NCBI RefSeq assembly: GCF_021029445.1
Contig: NZ_CP072610.1
Span: forward strand, 1,984,001 to 2,048,000
DNA length: 64,000 nt
Origin: Pseudomonas wenzhouensis
GTDB lineage: Bacteria; Pseudomonadota; Gammaproteobacteria; Pseudomonadales; Pseudomonadaceae
Reading direction: 5' to 3'
Shown one piece after another: positions 1-8,184 of the stretch; positions within the stretch are counted from its first letter, which is position 1, and each line of letters opens with the position of its first letter. Both the position numbers and the translations under genes were made by a program. The notes beneath the pieces were generated by a model that ran no database searches, was not told the origin of the DNA, and saw nothing but the letters and a program-made list of their open reading frames with translations.

Positions 1-702
1 ACTGCCATGCGCGTGGCGGCCGGGGCCATCGCCAAGAAGTACCTGGCCAGCCAGGGCATCGTCATCCGTGGCTACATGAGCCAGCTCGGCCCCATCGAGA
101 TTCCGTTCAAGACCTGGGATTCGGTGGAGGAGAACGCCTTCTTCAGCCCCGACCCGGATAAGGTGCCTGAGCTGGAGGCCTACATGGATCAGCTGCGCCG
201 TGACCAGGATTCGGTCGGCGCGAAAATCACCGTGGTCGCCGAAGGCGTCATGCCTGGCCTCGGTGAGCCGATCTTCGACCGCCTCGATGCCGAGCTGGCC
301 CATGCGCTGATGAGCATCAACGCGGTCAAGGGCGTGGAGATCGGCGCAGGCTTCGCCTGCGTGGCTCAGCGCGGCACCGAGCACCGCGATGAGCTGACTC
401 CGGAGGGTTTCCTCTCCAACAACGCCGGCGGCATCCTCGGCGGTATCTCCAGTGGCCAGCCGATCGTTGCACACCTGGCGCTGAAACCGACCTCCAGCAT
501 CACCACACCGGGGCGTTCCATCGACGTCGACGGCAACCCGGTGGATGTGATCACCAAAGGCCGTCACGACCCGTGCGTGGGTATCCGCGCCACGCCGATT
601 GCCGAGGCGATGATGGCCATCGTGCTGATGGATCACCTGCTGCGTCACCGTGGTCAGAACGCCGACGTGCGCGTCACCACGCCGGTGCTGCCGCAGCTGT
701 GA
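1..702 (+). CDS. aroC: Chorismate synthase, C-terminal part (5' end outside window)
   Basis: This enzyme converts 5-enolpyruvylshikimate-3-phosphate to chorismate, the last common step of aromatic amino acid synthesis, using reduced FMN in the cytoplasm. The reading frame is open from base 1, so the ATG at 7 is internal and the N-terminal third is missing. Visible family hallmarks are SIGAK-like '[12 protein letters not shown]', '[17 protein letters not shown]', '[11 protein letters not shown]', '[15 protein letters not shown]' and the C-terminal '[13 protein letters not shown]'. The order aroC followed by an MFS carrier and an acireductone-dioxygenase-like gene matches what I recall of Pseudomonas. 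The identification is secure; only the start is unknown. Confidence 0.97.
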   Translation, partial: TAMRVAAGAIAKKYLASQGIVIRGYMSQLGPIEIPFKTWDSVEENAFFSPDPDKVPELEAYMDQLRRDQDSVGAKITVVAEGVMPGLGEPIFDRLDAELAHALMSINAVKGVEIGAGFACVAQRGTEHRDELTPEGFLSNNAGGILGGISSGQPIVAHLALKPTSSITTPGRSIDVDGNPVDVITKGRHDPCVGIRATPIAEAMMAIVLMDHLLRHRGQNADVRVTTPVLPQL

Positions 703-715
703 TCCGGGCGGCGGC

Positions 716-1867
716 ATGAGCGCAGCCCTGCCGTACTGGCGGCTGTCCGGCTTCTACTTCTTCTACTTCGCTCTGCTCGGGGGTACGGCGCCGTTTCTGG
801 CGCTGTACTTCGATCATCTGGGCTTTTCCCCGGCGCGGATCGGCGAGCTGATCGCCATTCCCATGCTGATGCGCTGCGTGGCACCGAACCTGTGGGGCTG
901 GCTGGGCGACTACAGCGGCCAGCGCCTGTTGATCGTGCGCTTCGGCGCGCTCTGTACCCTGGTCTGCTTCGCCGGCATCTTCATCAGCCAGAGCTACGCC
1001 TGGCTGGCGCTGATCATGGCCACGCACGCCTTCTTCTGGCATGCGGTGCTGCCGCAGTTCGAGGTCATCACCCTGGCCCATCTGCGCGAACAGGCGGCGC
1101 GCTACAGCCAGATCCGCCTGTGGGGCAGCATTGGTTTTATCGTCGCCGTGGTCGGCCTCGGTCTGTTGTTCGAGTGGTTGAGCCTGGATGCCTACCCGGC
1201 GGCGCTGCTGCTGATCATGGCGGGTATCGTCGCCGGCAGCTTCTGGGTGCCCAATGCGCAGCCGCTGCAACGACCGAGTACGCCGGAGCAGGGCGGCTTT
1301 CTGCGCCAGTTGCGGCGCCCCGGCATTCTGGCCTTCTACGTCAGCGTCGGGCTGATGCAACTGAGCAACGGCCCGTACTACACGTTTCTCACTTTGCACC
1401 TGGAGGGTGTTGGCTACAGTCGCAGCGCCATCGGGCTGTTCTGGGCGCTGGGGGTGGTGGCGGAGATTCTGCTGTTCCTGGTCATGGCGCGCCTGCTACA
1501 GCGTTATTCGCTACGCGCCGTGTTGCTGGCCAGCTTCCTGATTACCGCCTTGCGCTGGCTGCTGCTGGGCAACCTGGCGCAGTATCTGCCCGTGCTGCTG
1601 CTGGCGCAGTGCATGCACGCTGCCACCTTCGGTGCCTTTCATGCCGCCTGTATTCATTTCGTGCAGCGCAGTTTCGCCGACCGCCAGCAAGGCCAGGGGC
1701 AGGCGCTCTATGCCAGCCTGGCCGGCATTGGTGGTGCCGTGGGCGCGCTGTATGCCGGTTACAGCTGGAAGGGGCTGGGCCCGGCCTGGACCTTCGCCAT
1801 CGCCAGTCTGGTAGCCTTGCTCGCAGCCTTCATCATTGCCACCCGTCTGCCGCCCGAGCGGCCCTGA
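716..1867 (+). CDS. MFS transporter, 3-phenylpropionate/nucleoside-symporter-like
   Basis: A 383-residue inner-membrane carrier with about twelve hydrophobic segments. It begins with MSAALPYWRLSGFYFFYFAL and has a loop after TM2 with 'PNLWGWLGD', typical of the MFS_1-like (HcaT-type) subfamily. The ATG at 716 is preferred over upstream in-frame starts because those overlap aroC in another frame and code for no hydrophobic sequence. It starts 13 bp after the aroC stop, so co-transcription is likely. The substrate cannot be told from sequence. Its placement directly after aroC is conserved in Pseudomonas as far as I recall, but that does not prove an aromatic substrate. Confidence 0.85.
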   Translation: MSAALPYWRLSGFYFFYFALLGGTAPFLALYFDHLGFSPARIGELIAIPMLMRCVAPNLWGWLGDYSGQRLLIVRFGALCTLVCFAGIFISQSYAWLALIMATHAFFWHAVLPQFEVITLAHLREQAARYSQIRLWGSIGFIVAVVGLGLLFEWLSLDAYPAALLLIMAGIVAGSFWVPNAQPLQRPSTPEQGGFLRQLRRPGILAFYVSVGLMQLSNGPYYTFLTLHLEGVGYSRSAIGLFWALGVVAEILLFLVMARLLQRYSLRAVLLASFLITALRWLLLGNLAQYLPVLLLAQCMHAATFGAFHAACIHFVQRSFADRQQGQGQALYASLAGIGGAVGALYAGYSWKGLGPAWTFAIASLVALLAAFIIATRLPPERP

Positions 1868-1883
1868 ATCGAGTGAACCCGTC

Positions 1884-2423
1884 ATGAGCAGCCTCGCCGT
1901 CCATCTGCATACCTCACCGGACCTGCCGAACAAGGTACTCAACCACGCCGACGACATCGCCAGCACCCTGGCGGCGGTAGGCATCGACTATCGCCGGCTG
2001 GAGTTGCCCGCCACGCTGCGCCCCGGCTGCGAGCAGGCCGAGTTCGATGCCGCTTATGGTCTGTGGCTGCAGGCCTTGATGGGCAAGGGAGGGTATGTGC
2101 AGCAGGAATTGTTCAACCTGCAGCGTAACCACCCGCAGAAACTGGAGCTGCGCGCGCGTTACCTGGACGAGCAATCGCAGCAGAGCGTGAGTGCCTGGCT
2201 GTTCATCGGCGGCTTCGCTCAGCTCAGTCTGCATCTGGATGGCTACGTGTACGTGCTGCAGGGCGAGCGTGGTGATCTGCTGACCCTGCCGGCCGGCACC
2301 CGGCACTGGTTCGATCTGGGCGAGGAACCGCATGTGCTGGCGCTGCGCCTGAGCACCAGCGATGAGGCTCCGGAGCGCACGGGTGAGGCTATCGCCAGCC
2401 GCTTCGCACGGCTGGGCGATTAG
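1884..2423 (+). CDS. Acireductone dioxygenase-like cupin lacking metal ligands
   Basis: A 179-residue protein that aligns without gaps to acireductone dioxygenase (MtnD), the methionine-salvage enzyme that oxidises acireductone in a metal-dependent way. Matching stretches include 'YVQQELFNLQRNHPQK', 'LSLHLDGYVYVL' and 'LTLPAGTRHWFDLG'. The normal His-x-His-x3-Glu ligand set is replaced: residues 97, 99 and 103 are Gln, Gln and Ser; only the fourth ligand, His141, remains. Catalysis of the usual reaction is therefore unlikely. The partner genes mtnB and mtnC, which I recall flanking mtnD in P. aeruginosa, are absent here. The start is the ATG 16 bp after the MFS stop. It may have a new function or be decaying, although the frame is fully intact. 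Confidence 0.8.
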   Translation: MSSLAVHLHTSPDLPNKVLNHADDIASTLAAVGIDYRRLELPATLRPGCEQAEFDAAYGLWLQALMGKGGYVQQELFNLQRNHPQKLELRARYLDEQSQQSVSAWLFIGGFAQLSLHLDGYVYVLQGERGDLLTLPAGTRHWFDLGEEPHVLALRLSTSDEAPERTGEAIASRFARLGD

Positions 2424-2476
2424 GCCGGCCTGCGACTATTCTGTTGATCCCAGTTGCCTTTCTCAGGAGTGTCGGC

Positions 2477-3127
2477 ATGGGCTCTAGCCTCATTGCTGCG
2501 TGTGGCCGGGGCAGTTCACTGCGCCATGGCCAGGCGCTGATCAGGCGCGTCAGGGCGCGTGCGGCGAAGTCGATATGGCTCATGGCGCTGTTGCTGTTGC
2601 TGCTGCCGCTGCCGGCGCTGGCCAGTGAAGCTACCGACGCCTGGCAGGCACTGCGTGAAGGCCGCGCGCTGCTGTTGATGCGTCACGCCACGGCGCCGGG
2701 TACCGGCGATCCGGCTGGTTTCCGACTTGGCCAATGCGCAACCCAGCGTAACCTCAACGAGCAGGGGCGCGCCGAGGCGCGGCGCTGGGGTGAGTTGCTT
2801 GCGCGCCAGGGGATCGAGCAGCCGCGTCTTCTCAGCAGTCGTTGGTGCCGCGCGCTGGACACCGCCAGTGGCATGCAGCGCGGCCCGGTACAAGCCTTCG
2901 CAGCGCTGGATTCGTTCTTCGGCCAGCCCGAGGATGGTGCCGCACAGACCGCCGAACTGATCCGTGCAATCAACGCATTAGCCGACGGCGCACCCCTGGT
3001 GCTGGTTTCCCATCAGGTCAATATCACGGCCCTGACCGGCATCTTTCCGGCCTCGGGCGAAGGGTTGATCCTGCCCTTACCACTGCGCCCGCAAACCAAG
3101 CCACTGGCTCGTGTCCGTGCGCCCTGA
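2477..3127 (+). CDS. Exported histidine phosphatase (phosphoglycerate-mutase-like)
   Basis: A 216-residue member of the histidine phosphatase superfamily, branch 1. The phosphorylated-histidine motif is 'LLMRHATAPG', the second catalytic histidine is in 'LVLVSHQVNITAL', and 'SRWCRALDTA' supplies the arginine of the pocket. A hydrophobic leader 'LMALLLLLLPLPALASEA' predicts export to the periplasm. The chosen ATG has AGGAG seven bases upstream (2465-2469). That gives an unusually long, arginine-rich n-region of about 35 residues, and an internal ATG at 2582 would give a conventional signal peptide but has no visible ribosome-binding site. The substrate is unknown. It ends one base before the convergent ogt stop. 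Confidence 0.75.
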   Translation: MGSSLIAACGRGSSLRHGQALIRRVRARAAKSIWLMALLLLLLPLPALASEATDAWQALREGRALLLMRHATAPGTGDPAGFRLGQCATQRNLNEQGRAEARRWGELLARQGIEQPRLLSSRWCRALDTASGMQRGPVQAFAALDSFFGQPEDGAAQTAELIRAINALADGAPLVLVSHQVNITALTGIFPASGEGLILPLPLRPQTKPLARVRAP

Positions 3128-3128
3128 T

Positions 3129-3626
3129 TTACCAGGGCAGCCTTGTCTGTGCCGGTTGCAGGGCACCCTCAAGCTCAAGCAATAGCTGTTTGCGCGGCAG
3201 GCCACCGGCATAGCCGGTGAGGCTGCCGTCCCGGCCGATCACCCGATGGCAGGGCACGATGATGGAAATCGGGTTGGCGCCATTGGCTGTTCCCACCGCA
3301 CGCACGGCCTGCGGCCTGCCGATGACATTGGCGAGCTCCGAATAGCTGCAGGTGCAGCCATAGGGAATGGCCAGCAGCGCCTGCCAGACGGCCTGCTGGA
3401 ATGCCGTGCCCTTGGGGGCCAGGCGCAGCTCGAACTGACGACGCTTGCCGGCGAAGTATTCGTCGAGTTGGCGGCACACGGCATCCAGTTCACGGCCAGC
3501 GGGCTGCCAATGTTCTTCGATGCGCCAGGGCCGGCTGTCCAGCTCCATCAGCAGCAGTTGCAGGCCGCTGTCGTCAGCTGCAATCAGCAGCGGGCCGACG
3601 GGGCTGTCGTGGTAGCGGTAATGCAT
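3129..3626 (-). CDS. ogt: Methylated-DNA--protein-cysteine methyltransferase
   Basis: A suicide repair protein of 165 residues that transfers O6-alkyl groups from guanine to its own cysteine. The active-site signature is 'IIVPCHRVIG' with Cys126, followed by 'GSLTGYAGGLPRKQLLLELEG', the conserved tail. The N-terminal ribonuclease-like half carries 'SPVGPLLIAADDSGL'. The start ATG lies two bases past the alkA stop, so the two are one repair operon transcribed leftward. Length is standard for the Ogt class without an Ada sensor domain. Whether it is best called ogt or ada-C-like cannot be decided here. Confidence 0.93.
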   Translation of the reverse strand: MHYRYHDSPVGPLLIAADDSGLQLLLMELDSRPWRIEEHWQPAGRELDAVCRQLDEYFAGKRRQFELRLAPKGTAFQQAVWQALLAIPYGCTCSYSELANVIGRPQAVRAVGTANGANPISIIVPCHRVIGRDGSLTGYAGGLPRKQLLLELEGALQPAQTRLPW

Positions 3627-3628
3627 GC

Positions 3629-4507
3629 TCAGCCTCCCGAATAGCTGTGCCAGAGATGCGCCGCAGCATAGGCGCGCCATGGGCGCCAGGCTTCGGCGCG
3701 TGCTTTCAGGCGACGTGCATCGATGCCCTCTGTTCCCCATACCGGTGCCTTGAGCAAGCCCAGGTCGCTGTCCGGAAAGGCGTCGGCCTCACCGAAAGCA
3801 CGCAGGGCAATGTACTGCGCCGTCCACGGGCCGATGCCGGGCAGGGCGCAGAGGCGTTCGATCAACACCGCGCTGCCTTCTTCAAGATCGAGTTTCAGGC
3901 TGCCCTCGGCGATGCACGCGGCAAAATACTGCAGGCACTGCACGCGTTTACCGGGCATGCCAATACCGGTCAGATCAGCTTCGGCCAATGCCTGCGGCGT
4001 CGGGAACAGGCGGTTGATACCCAGCGTTTGCGGCGTCTCGATCGGCGTGCCGAGACGTTGCACCAGGCGCCCGCTGATGGTCACCGCTGCTTTGACCGTG
4101 ACCTGCTGACCGACGATGGCGCGAACCGCCTGCTCGAACGGATCGAACGCCACCGGCAGGCGCAGGCCTGGGTTGCGCTGCAGCAGCGGGGCGAGCAGTG
4201 GGTCAGTGCTCAAGTGACGGGTGATGGCTTCGGGCTCGCAGTCGAGATCGAACATACGCCGCACGCGCTGTTCGAGCAGGTCAAGGTGAGCGGGCGAGGC
4301 CAGACGACAGCGCAACTCCAGCGCGTTCTGCCCAGGCAGCGGAGCGACCCTGAACCAGCCCGGTGCGCCATCGAGGCTGAAGCCACGGCTGTAGCTGTCC
4401 GCGCGCAGCGACTCCAGCCCGGGAATTGCGCGCAGAGCGAAATGGCCGTGGAACTGTTGCCAGTCCCAGGGCGGTTGATAGGGCAGAAGCAGCGTGATGA
4501 TGTTCAT
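3629..4507 (-). CDS. alkA: DNA-3-methyladenine glycosylase II
   Basis: Base-excision glycosylase of 292 residues removing alkylated purines. The AlkA N-domain ('LPYQPPWDWQQFHGHFALRA') is followed by the HhH-GPD fold with 'VGQQVTVKAA' and the helix-hairpin-helix 'LPGIGPWTAQYIALRAFG' at about 221-239. The likely catalytic aspartate is in 'FPDSDLGL' (Asp248 or Asp246). The start is the ATG at 4507; longer upstream frames run into intergenic repeat sequence. It overlaps no gene and drives ogt downstream. No Ada-type regulator gene is adjacent. alkA is the right-hand neighbour of the methionine-salvage genes in P. aeruginosa as I recall, which fixes the locus identity. Confidence 0.93.
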   Translation of the reverse strand: MNIITLLLPYQPPWDWQQFHGHFALRAIPGLESLRADSYSRGFSLDGAPGWFRVAPLPGQNALELRCRLASPAHLDLLEQRVRRMFDLDCEPEAITRHLSTDPLLAPLLQRNPGLRLPVAFDPFEQAVRAIVGQQVTVKAAVTISGRLVQRLGTPIETPQTLGINRLFPTPQALAEADLTGIGMPGKRVQCLQYFAACIAEGSLKLDLEEGSAVLIERLCALPGIGPWTAQYIALRAFGEADAFPDSDLGLLKAPVWGTEGIDARRLKARAEAWRPWRAYAAAHLWHSYSGG

Positions 4508-4578
4508 GGCTGGCACCCTAGCGCGGCGCTCGGGCCTTGTCAGCGTGAAGATGACTTTCAAACTCTGACGGCTTGGCC

Positions 4579-4666
4579 GGTGCGCATGGCGCACCCTACA
4601 TGAAGCGCGTATCGGAGGGCCAAGGTTCGGACGGATGAGCTTTTGCTAGGGTGCGTCGCGCGCACC
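4579..4666. repeat. Two copies of a GGTGCGC-n-GCGCACC palindromic repeat
   Basis: The 175-bp gap between alkA and the araC-type gene holds two small imperfect palindromes of the same kind, one at 4579-4599 ending in CCCTAC and one in the opposite orientation at 4647-4666 beginning TAGGG. Related copies are at 39215-39235, 39272-39292 and 48106-48120, always outside or at the very end of genes. They look like dispersed intergenic palindromes of the REP/BIME kind, not like a regulator site, because their neighbours have nothing in common. Confidence 0.6.
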
Positions 4667-4683
4667 AGGGACATCGCAAACCC

Positions 4684-5697
4684 TTAGGTGCCACGTTGAT
4701 AACGCCCCGGCGTGATGCCTTTCCAGCGCTTGAAGGCATGGATGAAGTTCGACAGTTCGCCATAACCCAGGCGCTCGGCGATTTCTTCCAGGCTCAGGCC
4801 ACCGCCTGCCAGCAGCTCTTCAGCCAGCGCCTGGCGCACTTCGTCCTGCAGAGCGCGGAAGCTGGTGCCTTCATCGAGCAAACGACGACGCAGGGTGCGG
4901 CTGCTCAGGTGCAGATGCTCTGCGATCCGCTCCATATCGGCTATCTGCCCTGGCGACTGCAACAGCAACTGACGCACGCGCCCGGCCAGACCCAGATGCC
5001 ATTGATGACGCGTCAGCAGCGCCTGGCATTGTTGTTCGCAGGCGCTGACCAGTTGCGGGTTGGCCCGTGGCAGTGGGTTGTCCAGCAGATCGGCGGCAAA
5101 GCCCAAGCGATTGCGCGCTGCACCGAAGCGCGGCACTTGGCCGAAGGCGGCGATGAAGGGCGACACATCCTCTGGTGCGGTCTGGCGTAGTTCCACGCTC
5201 AGCAGCCGCAGCGGAGTGCCGAGCAACTCGCGCACGACCACCATGGCGCCAAGCATGTCGCGCTGTACGATGAAATCACGCAGCGCCGGGGGCAGGGCGC
5301 CGTCGTCGAAGTTCAGGTTGGCGACGGTCTTGTCGAGGTTCAGGCTGATGTCAGTGAAGGCATAGGTCAGGCCGTGATAGCGCAAGCCCAACTCGGCGGC
5401 CTGACGTACCGTGGCACTGCTGAGAATGGCATAACCCCAGGCGCCGTAGGTGGTCAGGTGGTAGCGCCGACCGGCCTGCAGGCCCAGGTCTGCGACTGCG
5501 GGCAGCGCCTCGATCAGGTTGGCGATCAGGCGCAACTCGCTGCGGGCTTCGACGTCGCCATTGAGGCGGGTGAGTTGCACCGGGCTGAGGCCTGTTGCAT
5601 GCAGGCATTCGTCCAGGCTCAGGCCAAGGTCCAGCCCCAGCTGGGTGAGCAACTGAATGCTGATGATGCTGCGGCGTGCGGGCCAGGGGGCTGACAT
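4684..5697 (-). CDS. AraC-family regulator (Arabinose_bd N-domain, VirS-like)
   Basis: A 337-residue regulator. The N-terminal half is of the Arabinose_bd/ArgR-activator type ('LGLSLDECLHATGLSP', 'YGAWGYAILSSATVRQAAELGLRYHGL'); the last ~100 residues form two helix-turn-helices ('MERIAEHLHLSSRTLRRRLLDEGTSF' and 'LEEIAERLGYGELSNFIHAFKRWKGITPGRYQ'). The start ATG at 5697 was chosen because the sequence upstream belongs to the 98-bp divergent promoter shared with the monooxygenase gene. It very likely activates that operon in response to a hydrophobic effector. VirS of Mycobacterium tuberculosis has the same domain plan and the same divergent position next to a monooxygenase-esterase-SDR operon. 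Confidence 0.85.
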   Translation of the reverse strand: MSAPWPARRSIISIQLLTQLGLDLGLSLDECLHATGLSPVQLTRLNGDVEARSELRLIANLIEALPAVADLGLQAGRRYHLTTYGAWGYAILSSATVRQAAELGLRYHGLTYAFTDISLNLDKTVANLNFDDGALPPALRDFIVQRDMLGAMVVVRELLGTPLRLLSVELRQTAPEDVSPFIAAFGQVPRFGAARNRLGFAADLLDNPLPRANPQLVSACEQQCQALLTRHQWHLGLAGRVRQLLLQSPGQIADMERIAEHLHLSSRTLRRRLLDEGTSFRALQDEVRQALAEELLAGGGLSLEEIAERLGYGELSNFIHAFKRWKGITPGRYQRGT

Positions 5698-5795
5698 AGA
5701 TTGTCCGAAAATCACAATATCCTGGCCGACTATGCCATAACCTGGCTGCTGCGAGACAAGTAGCATCGCTTCATCGTCATACACGGGTCATCACA

Positions 5796-7271
5796 ATGAA
5801 TAACAACCCCCGTACGAATGCGCCCTGGCGTGTGTTGATCATCGGCAATGGCTTTGCCGGTGTTGGCCTTGCCATGCAGTTGCGCAAGGCCGGTGAAGAA
5901 GACTTTCTGCTGCTGGAAAAAGCCGCCGAGGTCGGCGGTACCTGGCGCGACAACAGTTATCCGGGCGCTGCCTGCGACGTGCCTTCGCATCTGTATTCCT
6001 TTTCCTTCGAAGCCAAGCACGACTGGTCGCGCAAGTTCGCGCCGCAGGCGGAAATCCACGCCTATATCCTGCAGTGCGTAGACAAGTACCGCTTTCGTCC
6101 GCATATCCGCCTGAACAGCGAAGTGCTCGGTGCCGAATTCGATGCCGCGCGTGGTGTCTGGTGTGTCGAGCTGGCCGGGGGTGAAGTGATCGAGGCGCAG
6201 GCGTTGGTCAGCGCCTGCGGCCAGCTCAATCGACCGGCCTACCCGAAGCTGCCCGGCCTGGCGAACTTTCGTGGAGAGGCTTTTCACTCGGCGCGCTGGC
6301 GGCACGATATCGACTTGACGGGCAAGCGTGTGGCGGTGATCGGCACGGGGGCTTCGGCGATCCAGTTCGTGCCGCAGATCCAGCCCAGGGTCGCCAGCCT
6401 GAGCCTGTTCCAGCGTTCGGCGGCTTATGTGCTGGCCAAGCCAGACCGTGTCTATCGCCCGTGGGAGATTGCCCTGAAACAGCGTTTCCCGCTGTTGCTG
6501 CGTACCGAGCGGCTGCTGCAGTACCTGCATCACGAGGGGCGTGCCGTGGCCTTTATCCGCTTTCCTTGGCTGATGCGCCTGTTTCGTCACAGTTTCACCC
6601 GTCATCTGCGGCGGCAGATGCCCGATGCCCACAAGCGCGCACAGCTGCAGCCTTACTACCCCATGGGCTGCAAGCGCATCCTGATCAGCAACGACTACTT
6701 TCCGGCGCTGGCGCAGGCCAATGTCGAGATTGTCGAGTCGGCCATTCGTGAAATCCGTGAACACTCGCTGGTGAGCGCCGATGGCCGCGAGCATCTCTGC
6801 GACGTGCTGATCTACGGCACTGGCTTCACGGCCAGCGACTTTCTCGCGCCGATGCGTATTCGCGGCCTCGAGGGGCTGGAGCTGAACCAGGCCTGGAAGG
6901 AGGGCGCCGAGGCTTACAAAGGCATCAGTGTCAGCGGCTTTCCCAACCTGTTCCTGCTGTATGGGCCGAATACCAACCTTGGCCACAATTCCATTCTCTA
7001 CATGCTGGAGAGCCAGTACGCCTACGTGCTGGGCTGCCTGCGGGCGTTGCGCGAGCAGGGGCTGCGTTATCTCGATCTACGCCCGGCCGTGCAGCGTCAC
7101 TTTAACGATGACGTGCAGCGCGCGACCCAACGCACGATCTGGGCGCAGGGCTGCGACAGCTGGTATCAGACCGCTACCGGCAAGCACACCAACAACTGGC
7201 CGGGCTTTACCTTTACCTATCGCCTGATGACCCGTAGCCCGGAGCTTGCCGACTATGACTGCGTCCGCTGA
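5796..7271 (+). CDS. Flavin-containing monooxygenase, Baeyer-Villiger type
   Basis: A 491-residue NADPH- and FAD-dependent monooxygenase. Two Rossmann motifs are visible, GNGFAG at 17-22 for FAD and GTGASA at 183-188 for NADPH. Between them lies 'FRGEAFHSARWRHD' (158-171), matching the Baeyer-Villiger fingerprint FxGxxxHxxxW. 'GGTWRDNSYPGAACDVPSHLY' is typical of the MymA / 4-hydroxyacetophenone monooxygenase group. It would insert oxygen next to a carbonyl to give an ester, and an esterase gene follows directly. The start at 5796 lies 98 bp from the divergent regulator. The substrate is not predictable; a ketone is inferred from family and context. Confidence 0.9.
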   Translation: MNNNPRTNAPWRVLIIGNGFAGVGLAMQLRKAGEEDFLLLEKAAEVGGTWRDNSYPGAACDVPSHLYSFSFEAKHDWSRKFAPQAEIHAYILQCVDKYRFRPHIRLNSEVLGAEFDAARGVWCVELAGGEVIEAQALVSACGQLNRPAYPKLPGLANFRGEAFHSARWRHDIDLTGKRVAVIGTGASAIQFVPQIQPRVASLSLFQRSAAYVLAKPDRVYRPWEIALKQRFPLLLRTERLLQYLHHEGRAVAFIRFPWLMRLFRHSFTRHLRRQMPDAHKRAQLQPYYPMGCKRILISNDYFPALAQANVEIVESAIREIREHSLVSADGREHLCDVLIYGTGFTASDFLAPMRIRGLEGLELNQAWKEGAEAYKGISVSGFPNLFLLYGPNTNLGHNSILYMLESQYAYVLGCLRALREQGLRYLDLRPAVQRHFNDDVQRATQRTIWAQGCDSWYQTATGKHTNNWPGFTFTYRLMTRSPELADYDCVR

Positions 7272-8184
7272 ATTCAAGGCCCCCACTGCCGAGCAGAGGC
7301 TGTTGCGCAGCCTGCTGCGGGGCTTTCTGCGCCTGTTCTTTCGCGGCCTGGTGCGTCCGCCGATGCCGGTAGCCGGGCAGCGCCGGATATTGCGTGTACT
7401 CACTGCCATCAACCTGACGCCGCGCGGCGTCAGCCGCAACAGCGCGACTCTGGCCGGGCGCCCTTGCGAGTGGCATCGCCCGCTCGTCAGCAGCGGCAGC
7501 GTACTGCTCTATCTGCATGGCGGCGCGTTCATGATCGGCGGGCCGGATACCCATCGCAGTATCTGCGCCAGCCTGGCCAAGCGTGCGGCCCTCGACGTCT
7601 GCGCGCTGGACTATCGCCTGGCCCCCGAGCATCCCTATCCGGCGGCGCGCGATGATGTGGTGGCGGCTTACCAGGCATTGCTGGAGGCCGGCTACAGGCC
7701 CGAACAGATCGCCATCGGTGGCGATTCGGCCGGCGGCAACCTGAGCCTCGTCGGTTGCCTGCAGATCGTCGAGCTCGGCCTGCTGCCGCCTGCCGCGCTG
7801 GTGTGCTTCTCGCCGGTCACCGATTTCACCGGTGAGCAGATGCATGAGCCGCCCGCCGGTGATCCGCTGCTCCACCCCAGCTGGATTGAGCAGGCCGCGC
7901 AGTTGTACTGCCCAGCCGACCTGCCGCGCAATGATCCGCGCCTATCGCCGCTGTTCGCTGATCTCAGCTGCCTGCCGCCAACGTTGATCCAGGTCGGCGA
8001 AGACGAATTGCTGCTGAACGACAGCCTGCGTCTGGCCGCGCGCGCCGAGGCAGCCGGTGCAGATGTGCGTCTGGAGCGTTACCCGGGGCTGTGGCACGTA
8101 TTCCAGGCGCATGTCGGCATGCTGCGCGCGGCGGATCGCGCGCTCGAGCGCGTGGCTAGCTTTCTTCGTGAGCGGGGCATGTGA
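7255..8184 (+). CDS. Alpha/beta hydrolase, hormone-sensitive-lipase family esterase
   Basis: A 309-residue esterase of family IV. The oxyanion motif HGGAF is at about 88-92, the nucleophile elbow GDSAGG has its serine near 158, and the remaining triad members are the Asp of 'VGEDELLL' and the His of 'GLWHVFQAHVG'. The ATG at 7255 overlaps the end of the monooxygenase gene by 17 bp; a TTG nine bases earlier is an alternative start. GGAG at 7241-7244 could serve either. In context it would hydrolyse the ester or lactone made by the upstream monooxygenase. This corresponds to LipR in the mycobacterial mymA operon. Confidence 0.88.
   Translation: MTASAEFKAPTAEQRLLRSLLRGFLRLFFRGLVRPPMPVAGQRRILRVLTAINLTPRGVSRNSATLAGRPCEWHRPLVSSGSVLLYLHGGAFMIGGPDTHRSICASLAKRAALDVCALDYRLAPEHPYPAARDDVVAAYQALLEAGYRPEQIAIGGDSAGGNLSLVGCLQIVELGLLPPAALVCFSPVTDFTGEQMHEPPAGDPLLHPSWIEQAAQLYCPADLPRNDPRLSPLFADLSCLPPTLIQVGEDELLLNDSLRLAARAEAAGADVRLERYPGLWHVFQAHVGMLRAADRALERVASFLRERGM

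Noticed and set aside
3401..4603. 400-codon + strand frame over ogt-alkA
   Set aside because: Antisense to two genes with clear catalytic motifs; its own translation is low complexity.
5730..6986. 418-codon antisense frame opposite the monooxygenase
   Set aside because: Shadow frame with no recognisable features; the opposite strand carries two Rossmann motifs and the Baeyer-Villiger fingerprint.
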